Below are positions 1-6,778 of a stretch of DNA of 14,910 nt, in pieces. The stretch's first letter is position 1. Every line of letters begins with the position of its first letter. The notes beneath the pieces were generated by a model, which saw nothing but the letters and a program-made list of their open reading frames with translations, was not told the origin of the DNA and searched no databases. The position numbers were made by a program, and so were the translations under genes. Source of the DNA: Planctomycetaceae bacterium UBA4732 (lineage in GTDB: Bacteria > Planctomycetota > Planctomycetia > Gemmatales > Gemmataceae); assembly GCA_002404095.1 (NCBI GenBank), contig DHJA01000238.1, positions 25,488 through 40,397 on the forward strand, read 5' to 3'.

Positions 1-25
1 CGCTCGCGGAGCGAGCGGCCTACAC
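1..25. repeat. GC-rich palindrome inside glnE at the window edge
   Basis: Bases 1-7 (CGCTCGC) and 11-17 (GCGAGCG) are exact inverted repeats around GGA, followed by GCCTACAC. The left continuation is cut off. It falls where GlnE would normally continue through its interdomain linker and is read in frame as CRPLAPRA. I infer a dispersed palindromic repeat inserted in the gene. Confidence 0.55.
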
Positions 26-1464
26 TCCGGATAGCCCATGCGCAGCGCCAGTTTGCGCATTTCCTCGGCGTCTTCCGGCAGCCGATGCGTTTGCAGGTCG
101 AACAGCAATTGCAGCCGATGTTCGGTCTTGCGCAGAAAACGATAAGCGTCGTCGAGGATAAGGTACTCCTGGTCGGTCACGCAGCCGGCGCGTTCCAACG
201 CTTGTAAAGCCAAAAGAGTGTTTCGCTGACGCACCGCGGGCAAGTCGCCGCCGTTGAGGAGTTGCAAGAACTGAAGGGTAAATTCGATGTCGCGGATGCC
301 GCCGCGGCCGGTCTTGACTTCGGTGGCGCTGACGCCGGCCTGACTGGCCTTCTGCTCAATACGCCTTTTTAACGCCTTAATCTCGTTGATTTCGGCAAAT
401 GTAAGATATTTGCGGTAGACGAAGGGTTCAACCGCTTGGACAAAGCGTTGACCGAGCGCCAGATCGCCGGCGGCCGGGCGGACCTTGATGAGCGCTTGAC
501 GCTCCCAGGTGCGGCCGAGGGAATCGTAGTAGGAAAGCGTACTGGCCAGCGACCGCGCCAGCGGCCCGCGATGGCCTTCCGGCCGCAGGCGCAGGTCGAT
601 GCGATAGGCCAGGCCGCGGTCCGTGTGGGCCGACAACAGGCGGACGACTTCGCTCACGACCTTGGCGAAAAACTCGTCATTGGGAATGCCGGTTGTGCGC
701 TTACCGCGAGTCGCGCCGTCCTCGTCGTAGACGAACATCAAGTCGATGTCGCTACTGTAATTCAACTCCTCACCGCCGTGTTTGCCGAACGCGAGTATGA
801 CGCAGGAGACGGGCTGGCTGGCTTCAGTGTGGGGCTGGCCGAAGCGATTGCCGACGGTGCGCAGGGCGGTGGACAGTGCGACTTCCAGCGCCACATCGGC
901 GGTGCGAGAGATGTCACGAGTGATTTCTTCAAGGGGCCGGTCGCGGATCACGTCGTTGGCGCCAATGCGCAGCAGTTGCCGTTGGCGAAAACGGCGGAAG
1001 ACGCGCAAGACCGCCGAGTCCTCGAAGGCGGCATCCACCTCGGCCTGAAGCGAGGCTTGCATCTCAGCCGGGCTGGGGCTGCGGCTCAACGGCACGCGCA
1101 GCATGTCGAGATAATCGGGGTTGGCGCTGAGCAAGTCGCTGAACGATTGACTGACGCCGAGTAACTGGAGCAGGATTTCCAGGGTGCGGGCGCGATTTTC
1201 GAGAAGGAGAGGGAGTTGTTCGGCGCCGGCGGGCTGCGCGAGGAAACGTTCGAGGTTGTTGAGGGCCATGTCGGCATCGGGGCAGCGCGGCAGAAGCCGG
1301 CCGAGAGGGGGGCCGAGGTCGCGCAGGTCGTCGGGCGGCAGGGCCGCGACGATGGCGGCCAGGTTGCGTCCGCCGCGCTCGGGGTCGCGCAGGCGACAGT
1401 TCTCCAGTAGGGCGCGGGCGCCGCCGGGGGTATCCAGGGAAAGGCGGGATTGGTCGAATTGCAT
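1..1464 (-). CDS. glnE: Glutamine synthetase adenylyltransferase/adenylyl-removing enzyme, N-terminal half (partial)
   Basis: GlnE adds AMP to, and removes it from, a tyrosine of glutamine synthetase, tuning ammonia assimilation to nitrogen status. I translated 488 codons from the ATG at 1464 to the window edge; an in-frame TGA lies just upstream and this is the only ATG before the conserved part. The N-terminal nucleotidyltransferase (de-adenylylating) domain is clear: FGKHGGEELNYSSDIDLMF at about residues 226-244 with metal-binding D239 and D241, RIDLRLRPEG at 288-297, and KTGRGGIRDIEF at 384-395. Full GlnE is about 950 residues, so the linker end and adenylylating half lie off the left edge. 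The gene starts 22 bp after the MazF-like toxin stop codon and may be cotranscribed with it; no strong ribosome site is visible. Residues 481-488 are encoded by a palindromic repeat rather than normal GlnE sequence, so an interruption there is possible. Confidence 0.93.
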   Translation of the reverse strand, partial: MQFDQSRLSLDTPGGARALLENCRLRDPERGGRNLAAIVAALPPDDLRDLGPPLGRLLPRCPDADMALNNLERFLAQPAGAEQLPLLLENRARTLEILLQLLGVSQSFSDLLSANPDYLDMLRVPLSRSPSPAEMQASLQAEVDAAFEDSAVLRVFRRFRQRQLLRIGANDVIRDRPLEEITRDISRTADVALEVALSTALRTVGNRFGQPHTEASQPVSCVILAFGKHGGEELNYSSDIDLMFVYDEDGATRGKRTTGIPNDEFFAKVVSEVVRLLSAHTDRGLAYRIDLRLRPEGHRGPLARSLASTLSYYDSLGRTWERQALIKVRPAAGDLALGQRFVQAVEPFVYRKYLTFAEINEIKALKRRIEQKASQAGVSATEVKTGRGGIRDIEFTLQFLQLLNGGDLPAVRQRNTLLALQALERAGCVTDQEYLILDDAYRFLRKTEHRLQLLFDLQTHRLPEDAEEMRKLALRMGYPECRPLAPRA

Positions 1465-1486
1465 AAAGAGGCCGGAAGGAGAGAGG

Positions 1487-1807
1487 TTAAGGTCCTTTCA
1501 GGTCCAGCGCCTCGAATAGGGCCGTCTTGACTTCCGTCATCTTGACGGGAGAGAGAGTGCATACTCGGTACATCAAACAGCTTTTCTCGACGGTGTTGAT
1601 GGAGTCGAGGTTGACCACACCCGCCAACGGCATCCCATCCTTCGGCGTTAGCAGAACCTCCACGGGCCGGCGCCGAATGGTGGTTGTGCAATAGGCCACG
1701 GTGATCTCGCCCCGCCCTTGCGGCATGGAATCGCGTGACAGCAAGAGGACCGGCCTACGGCCGGCCGGGCCATGCAAATGCGCCCACCAGACTTCGCCGC
1801 GCTTCAT
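1487..1807 (-). CDS. MazF/PemK-family toxin (endoribonuclease) of a type II toxin-antitoxin module
   Basis: Members of this family are small ribosome-independent mRNA interferases. The 106-residue length fits the family. Visible hallmarks are the N-terminal strand RGEVWWAHL (3-11), the core RRPVLLLSRD (17-26) holding the family's conserved arginine, the VNLDSINTVEKS stretch (65-76), and the C-terminal helix KMTEVKTALFEALDL. The start codon overlaps the antitoxin stop codon in an ATGA arrangement, so translation is probably coupled and the antitoxin is made first. It sits between the antitoxin gene and glnE on the same strand. The fold is clear; the RNA cleavage site and the activity cannot be told from sequence. 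Confidence 0.9.
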   Translation of the reverse strand: MKRGEVWWAHLHGPAGRRPVLLLSRDSMPQGRGEITVAYCTTTIRRRPVEVLLTPKDGMPLAGVVNLDSINTVEKSCLMYRVCTLSPVKMTEVKTALFEALDLKGP

Positions 1808-2064
1808 GAACGGCCCTCGTTCGCTGACGGAGCGATGTCATTGCCGTCGATGCCGAACTCGCTCCTGGGTTCATCGGGGTGGGCGTGCCGCCACTCCTTG
1901 TAGCAGCGCTCCCATGTGTAAGGTTCGGTGTAGGCCAAACAGGCTTCCATCACCACATCGTCAATAGATAGATCTTTCTCATGCGCGAGTACGCGCAACT
2001 CCTCGATCAACTCGACGGGAAGATGTACCGCCAGCGAGCCACGAGGTGAATGAATGTCAACCAT
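1804..2064 (-). CDS. Antitoxin (ribbon-helix-helix type) paired with the MazF-like toxin
   Basis: An 86-residue protein directly upstream of the MazF/PemK toxin and overlapping it by 4 bases. Residues about 10-46 (LAVHLPVELIEELRVLAHEK and on) have the strand-helix-helix pattern of ribbon-helix-helix DNA-binding antitoxins; the charged tail (YTWERCYKEWRHAHPDEPRS) would be the part that wraps the toxin. I chose the ATG at 2064 over the upstream ATG at 2085 because AGGGAGG lies 6 bases before it. Such antitoxins usually repress their own operon together with the toxin. Identity rests on position plus this fold pattern; the sequence itself is not strongly diagnostic. Confidence 0.8.
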   Translation of the reverse strand: MVDIHSPRGSLAVHLPVELIEELRVLAHEKDLSIDDVVMEACLAYTEPYTWERCYKEWRHAHPDEPRSEFGIDGNDIAPSANEGRS

Positions 2065-2070
2065 GATAGA

Positions 2071-2077
2071 CCTCCCT
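2071..2077 (-). promoter_or_regulatory. Ribosome binding site of the antitoxin gene
   Basis: On the minus strand the bases read AGGGAGG, a near-ideal Shine-Dalgarno sequence 6 bases before the ATG at 2064. It decides the start of the antitoxin against the in-frame ATG at 2085. Confidence 0.75.
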
Positions 2078-2101
2078 ACACGCACATAGCGGAATAGCCT
2101 C

Positions 2102-3583
2102 TCAGACTACCGGCAAGCCGATACGACGCGGCCCGACTGGCGCTTCCGCCGCTCCCCCATCCGCGCCTACCCGTTCGCCCGTGACCACCGTGCCGAACAG
2201 GGTGAACGCCGTCGCCTCCTCGATTTGAACCGAGATCGTCCGCCCAATCAAGCGTTCGTTGCCGTCGAAGACGACAATATGGTCCGTCATCGTCCGGCCG
2301 GTGAGTTGCATCGGGCCGGAATCAGGGGTGGCTCTACGCCCCCCGCTCGCCTTTAACGCCGTCTTGCTCGGCCCCTCCACCAGCACTTCGGCCGTCTCGC
2401 CGACGCGGCTGAGGTGGTCGGCGAGACTGGCGCGATTCTGGATCGCCAATAGGTCATTATTGCGCCGCTTCTTCACTTCCTCGGGCACGTCGTCGGCGAA
2501 TAGTTCATCCGCCTTGGTGCCGGGGCGCGGGCTGTACTTGAAGATGAAGCTGTTCTTGAAACCCGCGTCGCGCGCAAGGTCGCAGGTGCGCTGGAACGAC
2601 TCTTCGGTCTCGCCGCAGAAGCCGACGATGAAATCGCTGCTGACCGCCGCCCCCGGCACGCGCTCACGACAGCGGTGCAGCATCTCCCGATAATATTCTA
2701 CTGTGTAGAGGCGTTTCATCCGCTTTAGTACGTCGTTACAGCCCGATTGGGCGGGGACGTGCAGATACTTGCACGCCTTGGGCAGATCGCGCACGGCGTC
2801 GAGCAGGTCGTCGTCCATGTCGCGCGGGAAGTTGGTGACGAACTTGATGCGCTCGATGCCCGGCGTGTCGTGAATGCGCAACAGCAGATCGGAGAGCCGT
2901 TCCTTACGGCCGTCGCCGCGGTCGTAACGGTAACTGTTGACGGTCTGGCCGAGCAGCGTGATTTCCTTGCAGCCCTCGGCGGCCAGTTGGCGAACCTCCG
3001 CGAGGATGTGTTCCGGCGGCCGGCTCTGCTCCGGGCCGCGCACGGCGGGTACGATGCAATAGGTGCAGAATTTATCGCAGCCGATCATAATGCGGACATA
3101 CGCTTGAAACGGCGTCGGCCGCATCGACGGATCGCGCATCGGGTCGTAACTCTCGAAGCTCCGTTCGACTTCCAGGCGCGACGCCCCCTTGCGATCCAGA
3201 CTCAGGGCGTACTGGGTTTCGCCGGTGCGGCGCACGTTCTCGATCAACTCAGGGAGTTGGGCGAGCTGGCCTGTGCCGCAAACGATGTCTACGTGCGGAG
3301 CGCGGCGGAGGATGAGTTCCTTGTCCTTCTGAGCCATGCAGCCGAGGACGCCGAGAACCTTTTCGGGATGCTGTTTCATGTGGCCGCGCAGCCGGCCGAG
3401 GGCGCTGTAGATTTTGTCCTCGGCGTGCTGGCGAACGCTGCACGTGTTGAAGAAGATCACGTCGGCGTCGGCCGGCTCGTGCGTCAGTTGATAACCCAGG
3501 CGGCGCAGACTGCCAACGACCAGCTCGCTGTCGAGCACGTTCATCTGACAGCCGACCGTTTCGATGTAGAGTTTTTTGCTCAT
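2102..3583 (-). CDS. miaB: tRNA-2-methylthio-N6-dimethylallyladenosine synthase
   Basis: MiaB is a radical-SAM enzyme that methylthiolates i6A37 of tRNAs reading UNN codons. At 493 residues all domains are present: the N-terminal UPF0004 domain with cluster ligands C12 (ETVGCQMN), C48 (FFNTCSVR) and C82 (VLGCMAQK); the radical-SAM CX3CX2C motif C169-C173-C176 (GCDKFCTYC); and a C-terminal TRAM domain from about residue 390 to 465. The adjacent LTGRTMTDHIVVFDG supports MiaB rather than the related MtaB or RimO. The gene starts 29 bp after hicA and ends 37 bp before the antitoxin gene, so it lies between two toxin-antitoxin modules. An odd Gly/Arg-rich stretch (SGGRRATPDSG, about residues 413-424) sits in the TRAM domain where most MiaB proteins are shorter. 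The last 25 residues or so are poorly conserved. Confidence 0.97.
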   Translation of the reverse strand: MSKKLYIETVGCQMNVLDSELVVGSLRRLGYQLTHEPADADVIFFNTCSVRQHAEDKIYSALGRLRGHMKQHPEKVLGVLGCMAQKDKELILRRAPHVDIVCGTGQLAQLPELIENVRRTGETQYALSLDRKGASRLEVERSFESYDPMRDPSMRPTPFQAYVRIMIGCDKFCTYCIVPAVRGPEQSRPPEHILAEVRQLAAEGCKEITLLGQTVNSYRYDRGDGRKERLSDLLLRIHDTPGIERIKFVTNFPRDMDDDLLDAVRDLPKACKYLHVPAQSGCNDVLKRMKRLYTVEYYREMLHRCRERVPGAAVSSDFIVGFCGETEESFQRTCDLARDAGFKNSFIFKYSPRPGTKADELFADDVPEEVKKRRNNDLLAIQNRASLADHLSRVGETAEVLVEGPSKTALKASGGRRATPDSGPMQLTGRTMTDHIVVFDGNERLIGRTISVQIEEATAFTLFGTVVTGERVGADGGAAEAPVGPRRIGLPVV

Positions 3584-3612
3584 AAATGTCCGCTTTGGTT
3601 GGCCGGCCGTTC

Positions 3613-3819
3613 TTACAGGTCTTTTTCGGTGACGCCAGCTTCCTTCATGATCGCTCTCTGCAGTTTACCGGGGAGCGTACGGTTGCCGTGAACCGGCACG
3701 GGGACGGGACGCGCGGCCCCGTCCTTGTGATAAATGTGGTGGCTGCTGCTGATGCGAATAAGCCTCCAGCCGGCCCGCTCTAGGGCCTTGCACATTCCCT
3801 TGCCGGAAACGGACTTCAT
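3613..3819 (-). CDS. hicA: HicA-family toxin (mRNA interferase)
   Basis: HicA is a small double-stranded-RNA-binding-fold ribonuclease that cleaves mRNA and is neutralised by HicB. The 68-residue size is typical. Visible features are the opening MKSVSGKGMCKALERAGW, matching the usual K-G-k-ll-k-lek-GW pattern, the catalytic-histidine region ISSSHHIYHKDG with H27 (normally GSHH; here Ser replaces Gly), and VPVHGNRTLPGKLQRAIMKEAG, the usual v-P-H-g-reLk-gtl-r-ILk-qAGi segment. Its ATG overlaps the hicB stop codon (ATGA), so the two are translationally coupled. miaB follows 29 bp downstream. The key histidine is retained, so the toxin is probably functional. Confidence 0.9.
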   Translation of the reverse strand: MKSVSGKGMCKALERAGWRLIRISSSHHIYHKDGAARPVPVPVHGNRTLPGKLQRAIMKEAGVTEKDL

Positions 3820-4034
3820 ACTTGCAACGTCTCCGTCTGGTCCTGCGGAGTCTGGAACTCCGGATCCGGTTCGGCCGTTTCCTGCATGACCTCGAATACG
3901 CCTTCAAAGGCGTCGCGGATGTTGGCTCGCGTCTCATCAAGCGTGTCGCCACAGGACACGCAACCCGGAAACCCCGGCACCTCCGCCCAGAATCCGCCTT
4001 CTTCGGCCGGGTGAATGACAACTTGGAGTTTCAT
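3816..4034 (-). CDS. hicB: HicB-family antitoxin
   Basis: A 72-residue HicB/UPF0150-type antitoxin. MKLQVVIHPAEEGGFWAEVP and PGFPGCVSCGDTLDETRANI show the partly degraded RNase-H-like HicB fold; the tail (AEPDPEFQTPQDQTETLQV) is short and acidic, and there is no added DNA-binding domain, unlike the long HicB of Escherichia coli. I start the gene at 4034, not at the upstream ATG at 4058, because the homologous part begins there and GAGGG lies about 7 bases upstream. hicB precedes hicA and overlaps it by 4 bases. An 87-bp gap separates it from fmt, enough for its own promoter. Confidence 0.9.
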   Translation of the reverse strand: MKLQVVIHPAEEGGFWAEVPGFPGCVSCGDTLDETRANIRDAFEGVFEVMQETAEPDPEFQTPQDQTETLQV

Positions 4035-4072
4035 GAGCTTACCCTCTATCCCTACCATCGGCCGTCACGCCG

Positions 4073-4078
4073 AGTATA
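4073..4078 (-). promoter_or_regulatory. Possible -10 element for the hicBA module
   Basis: The minus strand reads TATACT about 39 bases before the hicB start, in the only gap between fmt and hicB. No -35 match is found 16-18 bases upstream, so this is a weak call. Confidence 0.3.
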
Positions 4079-4121
4079 GGGAATCGTACCATCCGGCCGC
4101 GGCCGCGCCCATGCGAACGGC

Positions 4122-5099
4122 TTACGCCTCTGGCCCCAGGTAATCGCCTGGCCGCGGCCGTCGCCCGCGCAGGAAGTCCGCCGCCGCCATACGCCGCTTG
4201 CCGTCGGGCTGCAACTCCGTCACCTCGACCACGGTTCCCTCGCCCGCCATCACGCCCAGACGCGCCAGGTCGCCGCCTTCGCCAACGATCATGCCGGGCG
4301 CTGTGTCTTCCCCCGAGCCGGCCGGCCGCCACGTCGCGCGGCACACGATCAAGCGCAGCGGTTTCTCTCCGAGGCGATGCCAGAAGGTGTACGCCGTCGG
4401 CCACGGCTGCATCGCCCGGATCTGGTTGACCACGTCGCGGCCCGGTCGCTGCCAGTCGATGGCGCCGCGTTCCTTCGTCAGCTTGGGCGCCTTGGTGACG
4501 AGAGCCTGGTCTTGTTTGCGGCCCAGCGTCGTGCCCGTCTGAATTTGCTCGATTGCCTGCATCGCCAGCCGCGCGCCGATGGGCGCCAGCCGCGCCTCCA
4601 CGTCGCCGGCCGTCTCGTCGAGGCCGATTTCGACGATCTCTTGAGCCAGCATGTCGCCGGCGTCCAACCCCGCCGACATGCGAATGATCGTCACGCCGAC
4701 TTGCGTCTCGCCGTGGTAAATGGCCCAGGCAATGGGCGCCGCCCCACGATATTTCGGCAGCAGCGAGGCGTGGACGTTGATTCCGCCTTGGGGCGGCACG
4801 GCCAGCACGTCGCGCGATAGGATTTGGCCGTAAGCGGCGACGACCAGTAGATCGGGCCGCCATTCACGGAGTTGAGCGATCCCTTCCGGCGTGTTAATGC
4901 TCTCCGGCTGGAAGACGGGAATGTTGTGTACCAGGGCGATGTCCTTCATGCCGCGGCCGGTCTGGCGCGTGGAAGCCCGGACGTGTCCCCGTTCTCGATC
5001 CGGCTGCGTTATGAGGCCGACGACGGGGTGCGGGCCGGCCAGCAGAGCCTCGAACGTCGGCTCGGCGAACAGGCCGGTTCCCATCATTATGATGCGCAT
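4122..5099 (-). CDS. fmt: Methionyl-tRNA formyltransferase
   Basis: Fmt transfers a formyl group from 10-formyltetrahydrofolate to initiator methionyl-tRNA. The protein is 325 residues, normal for the family. It begins MRIIMMGTGLFAEPTFEALL, the standard opening; the formyl-transfer site is GGINVHASLLPKYRGAAP (105-122) with N108 and H110, and GLDAGD with D146, matching the Asn-His-Asp triad. The C-terminal tRNA-binding domain (about 205-315) is recognisable by AIDWQRPGRDVVNQIRAM and QPWPTAYTFW. The frame stays open upstream into def, but ATG 5099 is the conserved start. It follows def by 13 bp, the common def-fmt order, so the two are cotranscribed. Confidence 0.97.
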   Translation of the reverse strand: MRIIMMGTGLFAEPTFEALLAGPHPVVGLITQPDRERGHVRASTRQTGRGMKDIALVHNIPVFQPESINTPEGIAQLREWRPDLLVVAAYGQILSRDVLAVPPQGGINVHASLLPKYRGAAPIAWAIYHGETQVGVTIIRMSAGLDAGDMLAQEIVEIGLDETAGDVEARLAPIGARLAMQAIEQIQTGTTLGRKQDQALVTKAPKLTKERGAIDWQRPGRDVVNQIRAMQPWPTAYTFWHRLGEKPLRLIVCRATWRPAGSGEDTAPGMIVGEGGDLARLGVMAGEGTVVEVTELQPDGKRRMAAADFLRGRRPRPGDYLGPEA

Positions 5100-5112
5100 G
5101 GCCGCGGCCGAT

Positions 5113-5706
5113 CTACGAGGGAAAGGATTCGACGGCGGCCTCCTGGGCCGCCAGTGTTTTCTCGAGTTCGACGTTCGGCGGGATCTCGCCGCGCTCCTGA
5201 GCGCGGGCGTAGTCGCGCTCGAACTCCTTGAGCGGGTTGCGCACGGCCAGCTTGCCGATCGGCCCCAGCTTGTCGATGAACAGGACGCCGTGAAGGTGAT
5301 CGATCTCGTGTTGCCAGGCGCGAGCGGCAAGGTCGGTGGCGACGATCTCGAGCGCTTCGCCGTTGAGGTTGAACGCCTGCACCTTGACGTTCTTGGCCCG
5401 GCGCACCTTGGCGAACAGGCCGGGGAAACTCAAACACCCTTCGTCGTCCTCAATCGTGCCCTTGCGTTCGAGGATGACGGGGTTAATGAAGACGCCTTCC
5501 TTGTCGCGCTGCTCCGGATCGCCGGTGAAGTTGAGGACGAGGAGTTGATAGGGCAAGACCACTTGATTGGCGGCAAGGCCAAGTCCCTTATGGGCGTACA
5601 TCAGCTCCAACATCTCGGCGGCGTGCATCCGCACTTGTTTATCAATGGCGGTCAACGGCCGGGCCACCCGGCGCAGTGCGGGATGAGGGTATTGCACGAT
5701 CTTCAT
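5113..5706 (-). CDS. def: Peptide deformylase
   Basis: Removes the formyl group from the N-terminal methionine of new proteins, completing the cycle begun by Fmt. At 197 residues it shows the three family motifs: GLGLAANQV (41-49), EGCLSFPG (89-96) with metal ligand C91, and QHEIDHLHG (132-140) with H133, E134 and H137. The C-terminal extension after residue 150 is helical and charged, longer than in E. coli Def. The start MKIVQYPHPALR is typical. A weak GGAAAG site lies upstream. It is first in a run of minus-strand genes and has a good candidate promoter ahead of it. Confidence 0.97.
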   Translation of the reverse strand: MKIVQYPHPALRRVARPLTAIDKQVRMHAAEMLELMYAHKGLGLAANQVVLPYQLLVLNFTGDPEQRDKEGVFINPVILERKGTIEDDEGCLSFPGLFAKVRRAKNVKVQAFNLNGEALEIVATDLAARAWQHEIDHLHGVLFIDKLGPIGKLAVRNPLKEFERDYARAQERGEIPPNVELEKTLAAQEAAVESFPS

Positions 5707-5761
5707 ACTGTCTTTCCGCCGGCAAGGTATAAGGGAGAGGCCGCGAACCGTTCTCCCATGA

Positions 5762-5789
5762 ATTATAGCGAACGGCGCCGGCGGCTCAA
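5762..5789 (-). promoter_or_regulatory. Candidate sigma70-type promoter for def-fmt
   Basis: On the minus strand there is a perfect TATAAT (5762-5767) preceded, after 16 bases, by TTGAGC (5784-5789; four of six bases match TTGACA). This would start transcription near 5755 and give a leader of about 50 bases before def. Confidence 0.5.
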
Positions 5790-5826
5790 AGCGCAGGGGG
5801 GTCGTCGTCGCACCCCCGGGTTCACG

Positions 5827-5940
5827 AGTACGTTCACCCGGGGATTTATCTCAATCGCCCTAAACCGGGCTCAAAGACAAGAACCTGTCGGCGGTCGGAG
5901 CCCCTTGGGCGACTGAGATAAAGCCCCGGGTGAACGTACT
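5827..5940. repeat. Imperfect 34-bp inverted repeat, MITE-like, between the SGNH and def genes
   Basis: The arms 5827-5860 and 5907-5940 match at 32 of 34 positions (core AGTACGTTCACCCGGGG) around a 46-base spacer. Weaker complementarity continues about 10 bases beyond each arm. It fills most of the 259-bp gap between def (starts 5706) and the SGNH hydrolase (ends 5966). There is no T tract, so a simple intrinsic terminator is unlikely, though the RNA would fold and could stall transcription. I infer a non-coding mobile or dispersed repeat. Confidence 0.8.
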
Positions 5941-5965
5941 CCTGAGTCCGGGGGGGAGGGCCGCC

Positions 5966-6673
5966 TCAAGCCCCGAGCGTCTTGAGGATGGCGTCGGCTA
6001 CGAACTGGTTGCCGGCGTCATTGAGGTGAACGTGGTCGCCGGTGAGGATTCCGGCTTCTTTGTTGTCGGGATTGTGATCTTTCTCGTAAGCCTGAAACGC
6101 CTTTCGCAGATCGCAAATGGGCACTTTAAGGTCTTTCGCCACGGCCCGGCTGATCCCCGCGTACTCGTCCAGCTTGACGTCGTTGGTGTTCGAGCCGTCG
6201 TTTTTCTCGCCGATCACGCTGGGCGTGCAAAGGACGACGCGGGCGCCGGCGTCTCGGCAGCGCTTGATCACGTCGCGCAAGCCTGCCTCGTAATTCTCCT
6301 TGGACGTGCCCTTGGCCGGGTCCTTTTCGCCGTGCCAAACGTCGTTGATGCCGATATAGATCACCACAATGGTCGGCTTTTTCGATAGCACGTCTTTTTC
6401 CAAGCGCCCTTGGACGTCAGGAACCTTATTGCCGCTGACTCCAGCGCCGATGACCTCGACGCCGAGGTCTTTGTGTTTCTCCGCCAAGGCGTTCTTGATG
6501 AGCGTGACGTAGCCCTTGGGGCCGACGCCGGCCGCGGTGATGGAGTCGCCGAGGAAGACGATGCGGTCGCCTTTTTTTAGCGACGCGGAAGGCTCATCGG
6601 CAGCGGTCGCATTGCCGACAACGAACGAGGCGAAGAAGGCGACGGCCAAGGCTGGACGGATCAGACGAAACAT
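5966..6673 (-). CDS. Secreted SGNH/GDSL-family hydrolase
   Basis: A 235-residue lipase/esterase-type hydrolase. The first 24 residues (MFRLIRPALAVAFFASFVVG then NATA) form a signal peptide with a likely cut after ATA, so the enzyme acts in the periplasm or outside. The family blocks are in place: FLGDSIT with nucleophile S44, the glycine in GAGVSGNKV (about 77-81), GIND with N110, and GDHVHLND with D213 and H216. I chose ATG 6673 over the upstream 6808 because it begins the signal peptide and has AGGAG 10 bases upstream. The substrate cannot be told; planctomycete relatives often act on acetylated polysaccharides. It diverges from the SRPBCC gene across a 105-bp gap. Confidence 0.93.
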   Translation of the reverse strand: MFRLIRPALAVAFFASFVVGNATAADEPSASLKKGDRIVFLGDSITAAGVGPKGYVTLIKNALAEKHKDLGVEVIGAGVSGNKVPDVQGRLEKDVLSKKPTIVVIYIGINDVWHGEKDPAKGTSKENYEAGLRDVIKRCRDAGARVVLCTPSVIGEKNDGSNTNDVKLDEYAGISRAVAKDLKVPICDLRKAFQAYEKDHNPDNKEAGILTGDHVHLNDAGNQFVADAILKTLGA

Positions 6674-6722
6674 GGGAGGATCGCTCCTAGGGGTTGACGG
6701 AAGGCGGGATCGACGAATCTGA

Positions 6723-6751
6723 ACAATACCGCCCAGGCGTCGTGTTGTAAA
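6723..6751 (-). promoter_or_regulatory. Candidate sigma70-type promoter for the SGNH hydrolase gene
   Basis: The minus strand reads TTTACA (6746-6751; five of six bases of TTGACA), a 17-base spacer, then TATTGT (6723-6728; four of six of TATAAT). The predicted start near 6716 gives a leader of about 43 bases before the ATG at 6673. Confidence 0.45.
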
Positions 6752-6778
6752 CAGACCGCCTACAATCTGGAAGAAGCG

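Noticed and set aside
436..1164. Long plus-strand open frame (242 codons)
   Set aside because: It is antisense to glnE, whose minus-strand translation carries clear catalytic motifs; GC-rich DNA gives such shadows.
2747..3691. Plus-strand open frame of 314 codons
   Set aside because: Antisense to miaB and hicA, with no recognisable protein features.
5797..5817. GGGGGT...ACCCCC hairpin as terminator of the SGNH gene
   Set aside because: Short stem with a 9-base loop and no T tract on either strand; more likely part of the adjoining repeat region.
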